Source of the DNA: an uncultured Oscillospiraceae bacterium
GTDB lineage: Bacteria > Bacillota > Clostridia > Oscillospirales > Ruminococcaceae
Length of the DNA: 48,420 nt
NCBI GenBank assembly: GCA_900547455.1
Contig: URGV01000015.1
Coordinates: 1 to 48,420 of the forward strand
Reading direction: 5' to 3'
The translations under genes and the position numbers were made by a program. The notes beneath the pieces were generated by a model. It saw nothing but the letters and a program-made list of their open reading frames with translations. It was not told where the DNA came from and made no database searches. Positions 36,893 to 44,270 of the stretch are shown here, piece by piece (within the stretch, counting starts at the first letter, position 1; the number at the start of each line of letters is the position of its first letter).

Positions 36893-37231
36893 CTATTTTT
36901 GTACAACACAAAATGGATTGCCATCCGGGTCGTGCAGCACCACATAATCTGCGTCGGCGGGATAAAACCACTCTGCCCGAGTCGCCCCCAACGCCAAAAG
37001 CCGCTGCACCTCCTGCTGCTGGCTGTCTGTAAAAAGGTCCATGTGGTGGCGCTTTGCCTTGTCGGAGGTCACCTTGCTTAAAGAAAGCTGGATGCCGTCG
37101 CCCTCTATCGGGACCAGCACAGCCCAGTCCTCCGACGCCGGTTCCCGCAGGCGATAGTGCAGGGCTTCGCTCCAAAAGCGCACCGCCCTGTCAATATCCT
37201 TGACGCCCCAGACAATCGACCCAATCTTCAT
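36893..37231 (-). CDS. VOC-superfamily (glyoxalase/bleomycin-resistance fold) protein
   Basis: This 112-residue protein is a single pair of beta-alpha-beta-beta-beta units, opening KIGSIVWGVKDIDRAVRFWSEAL and ending VVLHDPDGNPFCVVQ, the usual VOC end. Candidate metal ligands are a His in RHHMDLF and the late acidic residue. It could be a lyase, dioxygenase or binding protein; the substrate is not readable. The ATG at 37231 follows GGAGGATAGAGG. It seems to be in one unit with the FNT channel. Confidence 0.85.
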   Translation of the reverse strand: MKIGSIVWGVKDIDRAVRFWSEALHYRLREPASEDWAVLVPIEGDGIQLSLSKVTSDKAKRHHMDLFTDSQQQEVQRLLALGATRAEWFYPADADYVVLHDPDGNPFCVVQK

Positions 37232-37325
37232 CCTCTATCCTCCTTCTTCATCTTTCCTTTTTCGACAAACGCATTTTTCTTATGATAACAAAATCCTGTT
37301 GTATGTGCAAGCCCTCTTGTTCCTT

Positions 37326-38033
37326 TTAATACCGGTTTTCACCACCCGGCTCCTCAAAATATCCCTTTAATTTTTCCAGCGCCTTCTTTTCAATGCGGGA
37401 AACGTAGGATCTGGAAATGTTCAACTTTTTGGCCACCTCCCGCTGCGGCATAGGGCGCAGATTGTAAAGGCCGTAGCGGTAGGCCAAGATTTTCTGCTCG
37501 CGGGGCTCCAGATTGTGCTCGATGAAGTGGTAGAGTTTCTGCGACTGAATGCTCAGGTCGATGCTGTCCAGAATGTTCTCATCCCCCTGCACAATATCCA
37601 TCAGGGTGATCGAGTTGCCGTCCTTGTCCACGTCGATCGGGTCGCTGATCGAGACGTCCTGCATCGACTTTTTCTTTTGACGGAAATACATGAGGATCTC
37701 ATTCTCAATGCACCGGCTGGCGTAGGTGGCAAACTTGGTCCCCTTGCCGCTGTTAAAGCTGGAAGCCGCCTTGATCAAGCCGATAGTGCCGATCGAAATC
37801 AAATCCTCCTGGTCGCGGTAGCTGGCATAATATTTTTTGATGATGTGGGCCACCAGGCGCAGGTTGTGTTCAATCAATTTGTTCTTTGCCTCCACATCGC
37901 CCTGCTCAATCCTGGCAAGGCACTCCTCCTCCTCTTCCCGGCTCAGGGGCTTTGGAAAGGAGCTGCTCCCCGTCACATGCAGCGCCAGATAAATCATCCT
38001 GCACAGCGCCGCCAGAACCATCGTTGTATACAT
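37326..38033 (-). CDS. sigK: sporulation sigma factor SigK-type (sigma-70 family)
   Basis: This gene encodes 235 residues, the usual SigK length. It has a hydrophobic pro-like N-terminus (YTTMVLAALCRMIYLALHV), then FPKPLSREEEEECLARIEQGD, sigma region 2 (DLISIGTIGLIKAASSFNSGKGTKFATYASRCIENEILMYFR) and region 4 (EVAKKLNISRSYVSRIEKKALEKL). It directs late mother-cell sporulation genes. The frame is continuous, so there is no skin-type element here. I choose the ATG at 38033, 7 bases after GGAGG; the longer frame reaches into the neighbouring flavodoxin. It implies that the organism can sporulate or recently could. Confidence 0.9.
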   Translation of the reverse strand: MYTTMVLAALCRMIYLALHVTGSSSFPKPLSREEEEECLARIEQGDVEAKNKLIEHNLRLVAHIIKKYYASYRDQEDLISIGTIGLIKAASSFNSGKGTKFATYASRCIENEILMYFRQKKKSMQDVSISDPIDVDKDGNSITLMDIVQGDENILDSIDLSIQSQKLYHFIEHNLEPREQKILAYRYGLYNLRPMPQREVAKKLNISRSYVSRIEKKALEKLKGYFEEPGGENRY

Positions 38034-38152
38034 CTGCATCCCTCCTGAATCTTTTTGCGCAACAGCGCCTCTGTTCAGGATATGCTTTTCCCAGCACAAT
38101 TTTGTTTGTCCGGTCCTCTGTTCCTCTGAAAAACTCCCCATGACTCTCAGAA

Positions 38153-38190
38153 AAAAGCGGCTGGCAGAAACCTGGCTGCCAGCCGCTTTT
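38153..38190 (-). terminator. terminator after the flavodoxin gene
   Basis: AAAAGCGGCTGGCAG (38153-38167) pairs perfectly with CTGCCAGCCGCTTTT (38176-38190). A six-base T run follows on the minus strand. Confidence 0.92.
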
Positions 38191-38197
38191 CTTTCTT

Positions 38198-38671
38198 TTA
38201 CAGGCTTTCCTCCCACTGCCGCAGCTCCTGTTCGGAGGGGTTGCCGTTGAGCATCCTGCCTTCCCGGATCGTCGCGTTCGGGCAGCTGGGAGATAACTCC
38301 TCGACCGACTTGCCGAAGCCGCTGCCGCCGGAGGTCGCGAAGAGGATGATGCTCTTGCCGGAAAAATCATAGCTTTCCAAAAAAGTATTGATGATGGTCG
38401 GCGCCATGTACCACCAGATCGGATAGCCCAGCAAAATCCGGTCATACTGCTCGATCTTCGCATCGGTGTCCGCCAGCTGCGGACGGATGGCAAGATTCTG
38501 CATCTCCACCGAACTGCGGGAACTCTTGTCCCTCCAGTTCAGGTCAGCCTGTGTGTATGGGACAGCGGGCTTAATCTCATACAGGTCCGCCTGCGCTGCC
38601 GCCGCCAGTTTTTGAGCGACCTGCCGGGTCACGCCGCTGGCCGAAAAGAATGCAACCAATGTTTTACTCAT
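38198..38671 (-). CDS. flavodoxin
   Basis: This 157-residue FMN protein has the phosphate loop AFFSASGVTRQVAQ (about 8-21, where the usual T/S-rich loop is SASGVTR), LLGYPIWWYMAPTIINTFLE (about 80-99) and FATSGGSGFGKSVEEL (about 112-127). It belongs to the clostridial flavodoxin_4-like group and acts as a cytosolic electron carrier or quinone-type reductase. It is a single gene with its own promoter. Confidence 0.92.
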   Translation of the reverse strand: MSKTLVAFFSASGVTRQVAQKLAAAAQADLYEIKPAVPYTQADLNWRDKSSRSSVEMQNLAIRPQLADTDAKIEQYDRILLGYPIWWYMAPTIINTFLESYDFSGKSIILFATSGGSGFGKSVEELSPSCPNATIREGRMLNGNPSEQELRQWEESL

Positions 38672-38732
38672 TCTGAAAACCTCCTTTGGAGCCCGCCCCT
38701 TTTTCGGGCGCGCTGCTGAATCCTTCCTTCCT

Positions 38733-38761
38733 ATTATAAACCTTCTGTGCGCAAAAGTCTA
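38733..38761 (-). promoter_or_regulatory. sigma-A promoter of the flavodoxin gene
   Basis: TAGACT (38756-38761) and TATAAT (38733-38738) are 17 bases apart on the minus strand. Confidence 0.75.
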
Positions 38762-38890
38762 ATGTATCCTTTCTGCTCAGTTTGGTTTTCTGATAGATCG
38801 CCTAAACTTTTTTATCTTTGCGCTCGGAGATCTGGAAATCGCGCCGGAAAGGTGATATTCTAAAGGCAAGGGAAAAATTTCTTTCCTGTC

Positions 38891-38919
38891 TGAACGGATT
38901 TGGCCTTGTCAATCGTATT
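38891..38919 (+). promoter_or_regulatory. candidate ECF-type promoter of the His-rich/ECF cassette
   Basis: TGAACG (38891-38896), 17 bases, then CGTATT (38914-38919). The shape (a GAAC-like -35 and a CGTA-like -10) fits ECF sigma factors, and the next operon encodes one, so it may be self-activating. The boxes are short and the call is tentative. Confidence 0.35.
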
Positions 38920-38968
38920 TTAGGTGAAAGCCCCTTGCGGGACAACTAAAAAGCGGGAGGAATCTTTT

Positions 38969-39358
38969 ATGAAAAAAACAATCACTGCGATCGCGGCAGC
39001 TCTGTTGCTCGTGGCTTTCGGCGGCACCACCGCCTTCGCCGGCCATCACCATGGCCACATGAATCTGCCAAGCTGCCATCTGGGCGCGTCCCACAGCTGC
39101 GTCGATACGGACGGTGACGGCATCTGCGACCACTATGCCGAGTGCTTCACCGACCTGGACGGCGACGGCGTCTGTGATTACCATGAGGCCAACCGGAACG
39201 CCTTCTGCGATGCAAACGGCGACAGCATCTGCGACCACTATGCCGGACAATTTACCGACACGGACGGCGACGGCGTCTGCGATTACCTTGGCGCAGCGGC
39301 TTCCCATCATACGGGCCATCACGGCCGCGGGCATGGCGCGGGGCGCTGCAGGGGATAA
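38969..39358 (+). CDS. secreted His-rich protein with four DxDGDGxCD repeats
   Basis: This gene encodes 129 residues: a signal peptide (KKTITAIAAALLLVAFGGTTAFA, cut about residue 24), a His-rich start (GHHHGHMN), four EF-hand/thrombospondin-3-like calcium loops (DTDGDGICDH, DLDGDGVCDY, DANGDSICDH, DTDGDGVCDY), each with a Cys, and a His/Gly-rich end (HHTGHHGRGHG). It probably binds calcium and a transition metal outside the cell. I choose the ATG at 38969 with GGGAGG upstream. It is followed 27 bases later by the ECF sigma gene, so it may be both target and sensor of that system. Confidence 0.85.
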   Translation: MKKTITAIAAALLLVAFGGTTAFAGHHHGHMNLPSCHLGASHSCVDTDGDGICDHYAECFTDLDGDGVCDYHEANRNAFCDANGDSICDHYAGQFTDTDGDGVCDYLGAAASHHTGHHGRGHGAGRCRG

Positions 39359-39385
39359 TCTACAACAAACAGAGGATGGGGAGAT

Positions 39386-39871
39386 ATGCTCAGTGAGCAA
39401 CAAGCCAACAGAGCCATCGAGCTTTATGCGGACACGGTACGGCGCATCTGCATGGTGCATCTGAAAAATCAGGCCGACAGCGAGGACATCTTTCAGACAG
39501 TCTTTCTGAAATATCTGCTGCGCGACCAGCCCTTTGAAAACGAGCAGCATGAAAAAGCCTGGATGATTCGTGTCACCATCAATGCCTGCAAGGACCTGCT
39601 CAGGAGCTTCTTTCGTTCCCGCACCGTTCCTCTGGAACAGCTGGTTGAGGTACCGCAGCCCTTTGAGCCGGACGAGCGTGATCTGCTGGAGGCGGTTTTG
39701 GCGCTGCCTGCCCAGTACAAGGACGTGGTATACCTGTACTACTACGAACAATATACGGCGCTTGAGATTGCACAGATTCTTCACAAAAACGTGAACACCG
39801 TTTACACCCTTCTGCGAAGGACGAGGGAGCGGCTGCGGAAGGATCTGGAGGGGGTGATGGAAGTTGAATAG
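39386..39871 (+). CDS. ECF-type RNA polymerase sigma factor
   Basis: This 161-residue sigma factor has region 2 (ELYADTVRRICMVHLKNQADSEDIFQTVFLKYL) and region 4 (LPAQYKDVVYLYYYEQYTALEIAQILHKNVNTVYTLLRRTRERL) and no other domain. The ATG follows GGGGAGAT. The stop overlaps the start of the anti-sigma gene, which is the normal arrangement for a sigma/anti-sigma pair. Confidence 0.93.
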   Translation: MLSEQQANRAIELYADTVRRICMVHLKNQADSEDIFQTVFLKYLLRDQPFENEQHEKAWMIRVTINACKDLLRSFFRSRTVPLEQLVEVPQPFEPDERDLLEAVLALPAQYKDVVYLYYYEQYTALEIAQILHKNVNTVYTLLRRTRERLRKDLEGVMEVE

Positions 39872-40646
39872 CGTATGGAAAACCGCCCTCGACCGCATTC
39901 ACGCCGAGGAGCAGCTTAAGGAGCGCACCCGAACCTATCTGGCGCAGCAGCTTGTCCAGCAGCAGACGCGCCGCCGCACCCACTGGCGTCCGGCATTGGC
40001 GTCGCTGTGCCTGTTGTTAATGCTGACACTGGGCAGCTACTGGCTGTTCCTGGTTCCGACCGCCTTCATCAGCATCGACCTCAATCCGTCGCTGGAGCTG
40101 AGCATCAACCGCTTCGATCGGGTCATCGCGGTGCAGGGATATAACGATGAGGGGCAGGCCATCGCCGATTCGCTCCAGCTGCAGTATCTGGACTACCGCC
40201 AGGCGCTGCAGGAGCTGCTGGACTCGCAGGAGATCGGCTCCTACCTTGAGCAGGACGCCGTTTTGTCGATGACCGTCTCCGGGCAGGACAGCAAACAGTG
40301 CGGCAGCATCCTGCGGGAGGTAGAGGGATGCGCCGCCACCCATCAGAACATCCACTGCCATGCCGGGGACATCGAGCTGGTCAGCCAGGCGCACGCTGCC
40401 GGTATGTCTTTGGGGAAGTATCAGGCTTTCCTGATCCTGCAGCAGTATGACCCTTCCGTCACCGAGGAACAGGTGCAGGGACTCTCGATGCGTCAGATCC
40501 GTCAGCTCATCGATTCTTATACCGAGCAGAACGCCCCTTCTGATGCCGGGCAGGACGACTCTCCCACTCAGACAGAGGGAACCGGCTCCCACCACCAGGA
40601 GGAACACGGCCATCAGCACCGCGGCAGGCGCTCTGTGAACGATTGA
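39864..40646 (+). CDS. RsgI-like membrane anti-sigma factor with His-rich outer tail
   Basis: This gene encodes 260 residues from a TTG at 39864 with GGAGGGGG upstream. A cytosolic N-terminus (about 1-42) should hold the sigma factor, and one membrane helix follows (about 44-66). The RsgI-like outer domain opens with AFISIDLNPSLELSINRFDRVIAVQGYND, the hallmark of that domain. The tail is disordered and His-rich (SHHQEEHGHQHRGR). It would keep the ECF sigma inactive until an outside signal arrives. It overlaps the sigma gene by 8 bases. Confidence 0.88.
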   Translation: MNSVWKTALDRIHAEEQLKERTRTYLAQQLVQQQTRRRTHWRPALASLCLLLMLTLGSYWLFLVPTAFISIDLNPSLELSINRFDRVIAVQGYNDEGQAIADSLQLQYLDYRQALQELLDSQEIGSYLEQDAVLSMTVSGQDSKQCGSILREVEGCAATHQNIHCHAGDIELVSQAHAAGMSLGKYQAFLILQQYDPSVTEEQVQGLSMRQIRQLIDSYTEQNAPSDAGQDDSPTQTEGTGSHHQEEHGHQHRGRRSVND

Positions 40647-40657
40647 TGGTGAACTTT

Positions 40658-40689
40658 ACCGGCAGGTCAACGGTGGCCTGCCGGTTTTT
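40658..40689 (+). terminator. terminator of the ECF cassette
   Basis: ACCGGCAGG (40658-40666) pairs with CCTGCCGGT (40677-40685), followed by a short T run. Confidence 0.85.
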
Positions 40690-40790
40690 ACTGTTATAAA
40701 AGCAGCCCTCTTTTTGTTCATCTTGTTTGTTTTCCAAAAGATTTTTGGCTCTCGCTTGAAAAAGAGGATGATTTTTTTGTAGAAAGGTGT

Positions 40791-40796
40791 TATAGT
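40791..40796 (+). promoter_or_regulatory. extended -10 promoter of trkA-trkH
   Basis: TATAGT is preceded by TGT (extended -10 type). The -35 region is poor. It sits 42 bases before trkA. Confidence 0.45.
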
Positions 40797-40838
40797 AGAG
40801 GTACCACTTCATTCTGATTCCAAAGAGGTATCAAAAAT

Positions 40839-42278
40839 ATGTTTGTGTATAACGGGAAAAGCAATAAATTTTTCAAACGCCCTCCTGTCCCCAAAAAGGG
40901 ACAGCCGAAGGGACTGCGCATCATCATCGTGGGCTGCGGCAAAGTGGGCGCCACCCTGGTCGAACAGCTCAGCCGGGAGGGCCATGACCTCACCATCATC
41001 GACAAGTCCCCCCAGCGCATCCAGAGCATCACCGGGCTGTTTGACGTCATGGGCATTGTGGGCAACGGCGCCAGCTACAGCGTTCAGATGGAGGCCGGCA
41101 TCGAGGACGCCGACCTCATCATCGCCGTCACCAACTCCGACGAGCTCAATCTGCTGTGCTGCACAGTTGCAAAAAGGGTGGGCGGCTGCGCCGCCATTGC
41201 CAGGGTGCGCACACCGGACTACAGCACCGAGGTCGGCTACCTGCGGGAAAAGCTGGGACTGGCCATGATTATCAACCCGGAGCTGGAGGCCGCCAAGGAG
41301 GCGGCGCGCATCCTCTACCTCCCCACCGCACTGGAAGTAAACTCCTTTGCGCACGGACAAGCCGAACTGATTAAGTTCAAGGTCCCGGAGGGCAACATGC
41401 TGGACGGCATGACCATCGCCTTTTTGGGCAAGACCATCGCACACAACATCCTGATCTGCGCGGTGGAGCGCGGCAAGGAAATTTTCATTCCTTCCGGTGA
41501 CTTTCAGATGAAGAAGGGAGACATCATCTCCTTCGTTTCTTCCCGACGGTCAGCCAAGGATTTTCTGGAAACCATTGGCTTTAAGACCAACCGGGTCAAG
41601 AGCACCATGATTATCGGCGGCGGCAAAGCCGCCTACTACCTGGCCAAGCAATTGCTGCACATGGGCATCTCGGTCAAGATCATCGAAATTGACAAGGCCC
41701 GCTGCGAGGAGCTGAGCATCCTGTTGCCCAAGGCGGTCATCATCAACGGCGACGGCACCAACGAGGATCTGCTCAAGGAGGAAGGCATCGAGTATACCGA
41801 ATCCTTTGTCGCGCTGACCGGTATCGACGAGGAGAACATCCTGCTCACCCTGTACGCGCGGCAGGTCTCTGATGCAAAGGTCATCACCAAGATCAACCGC
41901 ATCACCTTCAAGGACGTCATCAGCAACCTGGATCTGGGCAGCGTCATCTATCCCCGCTACATCACCTCCGAAACCATCATCGCCTATGTCCGCGCCAAAA
42001 AGAACTCGATGGGCAGCGACATCGAAACGCTGTACCACATGTTCGACCACCGCGCCGAAGCGATTGAATTCCGCGTGCGGGAAAAATCCGCCGTCACCAA
42101 CATCTCGCTGGCGGAGCTGCCGCTCAAGAAAAATCTGCTGCTTTCCTGCATCAACCGAAATGGCAAGATCATCATCCCCAGCGGTCAGGACTGCATCCGC
42201 GTGGGCGACACGGTCATGATCGTCACCACCCACACCGGCTTCAACGATATTTTGGACATTTTGGAAACTTCGAGGTAA
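40839..42278 (+). CDS. trkA: Trk potassium uptake regulatory subunit TrkA
   Basis: This 479-residue peripheral protein gates the TrkH channel by nucleotide binding. It has two RCK units: Rossmann (RIIIVGCGKVGATLVEQLSREGHDLTIID, about 27-55) plus TrkA-C, then a second Rossmann (MIIGGGKAAYYLAKQLLHMGISVKIIE, about 257-283) plus TrkA-C (LLLSCINRNGKIIIPSGQD). About 25 basic residues precede the first Rossmann strand, longer than usual; the ATG at 40839 with AGAGG upstream supports this start. It is followed 6 bases later by trkH. Confidence 0.95.
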   Translation: MFVYNGKSNKFFKRPPVPKKGQPKGLRIIIVGCGKVGATLVEQLSREGHDLTIIDKSPQRIQSITGLFDVMGIVGNGASYSVQMEAGIEDADLIIAVTNSDELNLLCCTVAKRVGGCAAIARVRTPDYSTEVGYLREKLGLAMIINPELEAAKEAARILYLPTALEVNSFAHGQAELIKFKVPEGNMLDGMTIAFLGKTIAHNILICAVERGKEIFIPSGDFQMKKGDIISFVSSRRSAKDFLETIGFKTNRVKSTMIIGGGKAAYYLAKQLLHMGISVKIIEIDKARCEELSILLPKAVIINGDGTNEDLLKEEGIEYTESFVALTGIDEENILLTLYARQVSDAKVITKINRITFKDVISNLDLGSVIYPRYITSETIIAYVRAKKNSMGSDIETLYHMFDHRAEAIEFRVREKSAVTNISLAELPLKKNLLLSCINRNGKIIIPSGQDCIRVGDTVMIVTTHTGFNDILDILETSR

Positions 42279-42284
42279 AATGCG

Positions 42285-43763
42285 ATGAACAAAGCAATGA
42301 TCCGATACATCCTGGGCTATGTCCTCTCCATACTGGCGCTGCTGTTGCTGCTGCCCTGTCTGGTCGCGCTGATCTATCAGGAAATGGAGGGCTTTCACTA
42401 CCTGGCGGTGGCCGCCTTCGGCGCCCTGTTGGGATATCTGATGATCCGAAAAAAGCCCGAGGACACTGTCTTTCACCTCAAGGAGGGCTGCATTGCCACC
42501 GCTTTAAGCTGGATTGTGATGAGCTTGTACGGCTGCCTGCCCTTCTGGATCAGCGGGGAAATTCCCTCCTTTACCGACGCGCTGTTCGAGACCATCTCCG
42601 GATTCACCACCACCGGCTCCAGCATCCTAAGCGACGTGGAGGCGCTGTCCCACTGCGCACTGTTCTGGCGCAGCTTCACCCACTGGATCGGCGGCATGGG
42701 CGTTCTGGTTTTTCTGCTGGCAGTCATCCCGTTAAGCGGCGGCTCCAACATGAACCTGATGCGCGCCGAGAGCCCCGGCCCTTCGGTGGGCAAGCTGGTG
42801 CCGAAGGTCAAGCACACTGCCCGCATCCTGTATTTGATTTATCTGGGCATGACCATCCTGCAGGTGCTGTTTCTGCTGGCCGGTAAGCTGCCACTGTTCG
42901 ACGCGCTGACAACCACCTTTGGTACCGCAGGCACCGGCGGCTTTGCCATCAAAAACGACAGCATGATGAGCTATACCGCCTATCAGCAATGGGTCTACAC
43001 CATCTTCATGGCGTTGTTTGGCGTCAACTTCAACGCCTACTACCTGATCCTGTTCGGCAAATTCAAAAAGGCCTTTGCCATGGAGGAAGTTCGCTGGTAC
43101 TTTATCATCATTTTCTGTTCGACCGCTTTTATCTTTTTCCAGATTATGGATAGCTACTCCACCGCCTTTGAAGCCCTGACCCATGCAGCTTTTCAGGTTT
43201 CCACCATCATCACAACCACCGGATTTGCCACCACCGACTTTAACCTCTGGCCCGCCGCCAGCAGGACTGTACTGGTTTTGCTCATGTTCATCGGCGCCTG
43301 CGCAGGCAGCACCGGTGGCGGCATCAAGGTATCGCGCTGTGTCGTCATGGTCAAGAGCGTTGTCAAGGAGATGGGGTCCTACCTTCATCCGAACAGCGTG
43401 AAAAAAATCAAGCTGGACGGCAAACCAGTCGACCACGAGGTGCTGCGCTCCATCAACGTCTTTTTTATCACCTACATGATCATCTTCGCCGCCTCGGTCT
43501 TTCTGGTCTCGCTGGAAGGGCGCGACATGGTGACCAACTTCACCGCCGTTGCCGCCACCTTCAACAACATCGGTCCCGGCCTGGAAGGGGTCGGCCCAAC
43601 ACAGAATTTCGGTGCGCTTTCCATTCTCTCCAAATACACCCTGATGTTTGATATGCTGGCCGGCAGGCTGGAGCTGTTCCCGCTGCTGCTGCTGTTCCAT
43701 CCGGGCGTTTGGAAGGAAACATTTGCCCAAAAGATAAAGAAAACCTCTGCACAGTATCACTAA
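42285..43763 (+). CDS. trkH: Trk potassium channel subunit TrkH
   Basis: This 492-residue membrane protein conducts K+ (and perhaps Na+). It has four pore repeats with selectivity-filter Gly residues in ETISGFTTTGSS (about 97-108), FGTAGTGGFA (about 210-219), TIITTTGFATTDF (about 306-318) and FNNIGPGLEGVG (about 426-437). Other features are HWIGGMGVLVFLLAV and GACAGSTGGGIKVSR. The C-terminus is short and basic. It forms an operon with trkA. Confidence 0.95.
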   Translation: MNKAMIRYILGYVLSILALLLLLPCLVALIYQEMEGFHYLAVAAFGALLGYLMIRKKPEDTVFHLKEGCIATALSWIVMSLYGCLPFWISGEIPSFTDALFETISGFTTTGSSILSDVEALSHCALFWRSFTHWIGGMGVLVFLLAVIPLSGGSNMNLMRAESPGPSVGKLVPKVKHTARILYLIYLGMTILQVLFLLAGKLPLFDALTTTFGTAGTGGFAIKNDSMMSYTAYQQWVYTIFMALFGVNFNAYYLILFGKFKKAFAMEEVRWYFIIIFCSTAFIFFQIMDSYSTAFEALTHAAFQVSTIITTTGFATTDFNLWPAASRTVLVLLMFIGACAGSTGGGIKVSRCVVMVKSVVKEMGSYLHPNSVKKIKLDGKPVDHEVLRSINVFFITYMIIFAASVFLVSLEGRDMVTNFTAVAATFNNIGPGLEGVGPTQNFGALSILSKYTLMFDMLAGRLELFPLLLLFHPGVWKETFAQKIKKTSAQYH

Positions 43764-43776
43764 ATGCAATCTCGAG

Positions 43777-43813
43777 GACGAAGGCAGCGCACAAGCGCTG
43801 CCTTCGTCTTTTT
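43777..43813 (+). terminator. terminator of trkA-trkH
   Basis: GACGAAGGCAGCGC (43777-43790) pairs perfectly with GCGCTGCCTTCGTC (43795-43808), followed by five T. Confidence 0.95.
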
Positions 43814-43859
43814 GCTGTGAAAGCACCCCCTTTCTCCGATGATCTTTTACTACTTTGGT

Positions 43860-43890
43860 GATTGACAATCAAACAAAGGCATGTTAGCAT
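43860..43890 (+). promoter_or_regulatory. promoter of the ABC exporter locus, with palindrome over the -35
   Basis: TTGACA (43862-43867), 17 bases, then TAGCAT (43885-43890). The -35 lies inside the palindrome GATTG-A-CAATC (43860-43870), which extends imperfectly outward (TTTGGT / AAACAAA), like MarR-type operators. The leader from here to the exporter start is about 375 bases. Confidence 0.7.
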
Positions 43891-43924
43891 GTCTATGCTC
43901 GGAGGGCAAATCATTCAAAGAGAA

Positions 43925-43987
43925 ATGATAAGCCGGATAAGGCACGGGTTGAAAAGTCCGTTCCTTATCCGGCTTTATTTATATTGA
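43925..43987 (+). other. possible 20-codon leader ORF over the first terminator
   Basis: An ATG at 43925 opens 20 codons (many Arg, Leu, Tyr) up to TGA at 43985 and spans the whole first hairpin, so translation would melt it. The ribosome site is weak (AAAGAG close by), so this is tentative. Confidence 0.3.
43931..43982 (+). terminator. first terminator in the exporter leader
   Basis: AGCCGGATAAGG (43931-43942) pairs perfectly with CCTTATCCGGCT (43963-43974), followed by TTATTTAT. It lies about 40 bases after the start point, so most transcripts should end here unless it is opened. Confidence 0.75.
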
Positions 43988-44002
43988 AAGGAGGCTGACG
44001 GA

Positions 44003-44107
44003 ATGGTCCTCTCAAAGGGTGAACTTCACTATCTTTTCCAGCGCTGGGATGCCACCTTCGGCAGCACCTGGAAGCCTGCGCTTTATTTCATCTCCATCAG
44101 AGAATAG
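44003..44107 (+). CDS. 34-residue leader peptide upstream of the ABC exporter
   Basis: This short ORF has the best ribosome site of the leader (GAAAGGAGG, 7 bases before the ATG). It reads MVLSKGELHYLFQRWDATFG and continues with several Trp, Tyr and Phe codons to a TAG at 44105. Past the TAG the same frame stays open for 48 more codons to TAA at 44252, exactly through the following hairpins. It resembles no protein I know. Its place, between two terminators and ahead of a multidrug-type exporter, suggests a regulatory leader peptide; that role is inference. Confidence 0.55.
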   Translation: MVLSKGELHYLFQRWDATFGSTWKPALYFISIRE

Positions 44108-44152
44108 CTGACGGAGTTCATCAAACAAAATATTGATTTAGTCATCGGAGGA

Positions 44153-44193
44153 CCGGCCATCGCAATGGCCGGCCGGGGAATTTTCCCGGCCAT
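44153..44193 (+). promoter_or_regulatory. mutually exclusive hairpins ahead of the exporter terminator
   Basis: CCGGCCAT (44153-44160) pairs with ATGGCCGG (44165-44172) around a CGCA loop. Alternatively GGCCGGG (44171-44177) pairs with CCCGGCC (44185-44191). The two share bases, so only one can form, which is the arrangement of an RNA switch. Confidence 0.55.
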
Positions 44194-44210
44194 GGTCGAT
44201 AAGATGTCGG

Positions 44211-44252
44211 GTGCGCCCGGTTATTTTTACAATAACCGGGCGCACTTTTTTT
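44211..44252 (+). terminator. strong terminator directly before the ABC exporter start
   Basis: GTGCGCCCGGTTATT (44211-44225) pairs perfectly with AATAACCGGGCGCAC (44231-44245), followed by seven T. It ends 18 bases before the exporter ATG, so the exporter can be made only when transcription passes it. Confidence 0.93.
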
Positions 44253-44270
44253 AAGAAAGGAGATTGCTTT

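Noticed and set aside
36852..37175. N-terminal part of a 318-codon frame that contains the FNT channel
   Set aside because: It overlaps the VOC gene out of frame and has no membrane or FNT features. The channel most likely starts at the TTG with a perfect ribosome site.
38034..38216. Long N-terminal extension of sigK reaching into the flavodoxin gene
   Set aside because: It covers the flavodoxin terminator and lacks sigma-factor similarity. The ATG at 38033 gives the normal SigK length with a good ribosome site.
44108..44252. The open frame after the TAG of the 34-codon leader ORF as the tail of a broken gene
   Set aside because: The translation shows no family, and the bases are fully used by hairpins. 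It is kept only as a possible readthrough feature in the attenuator finding.
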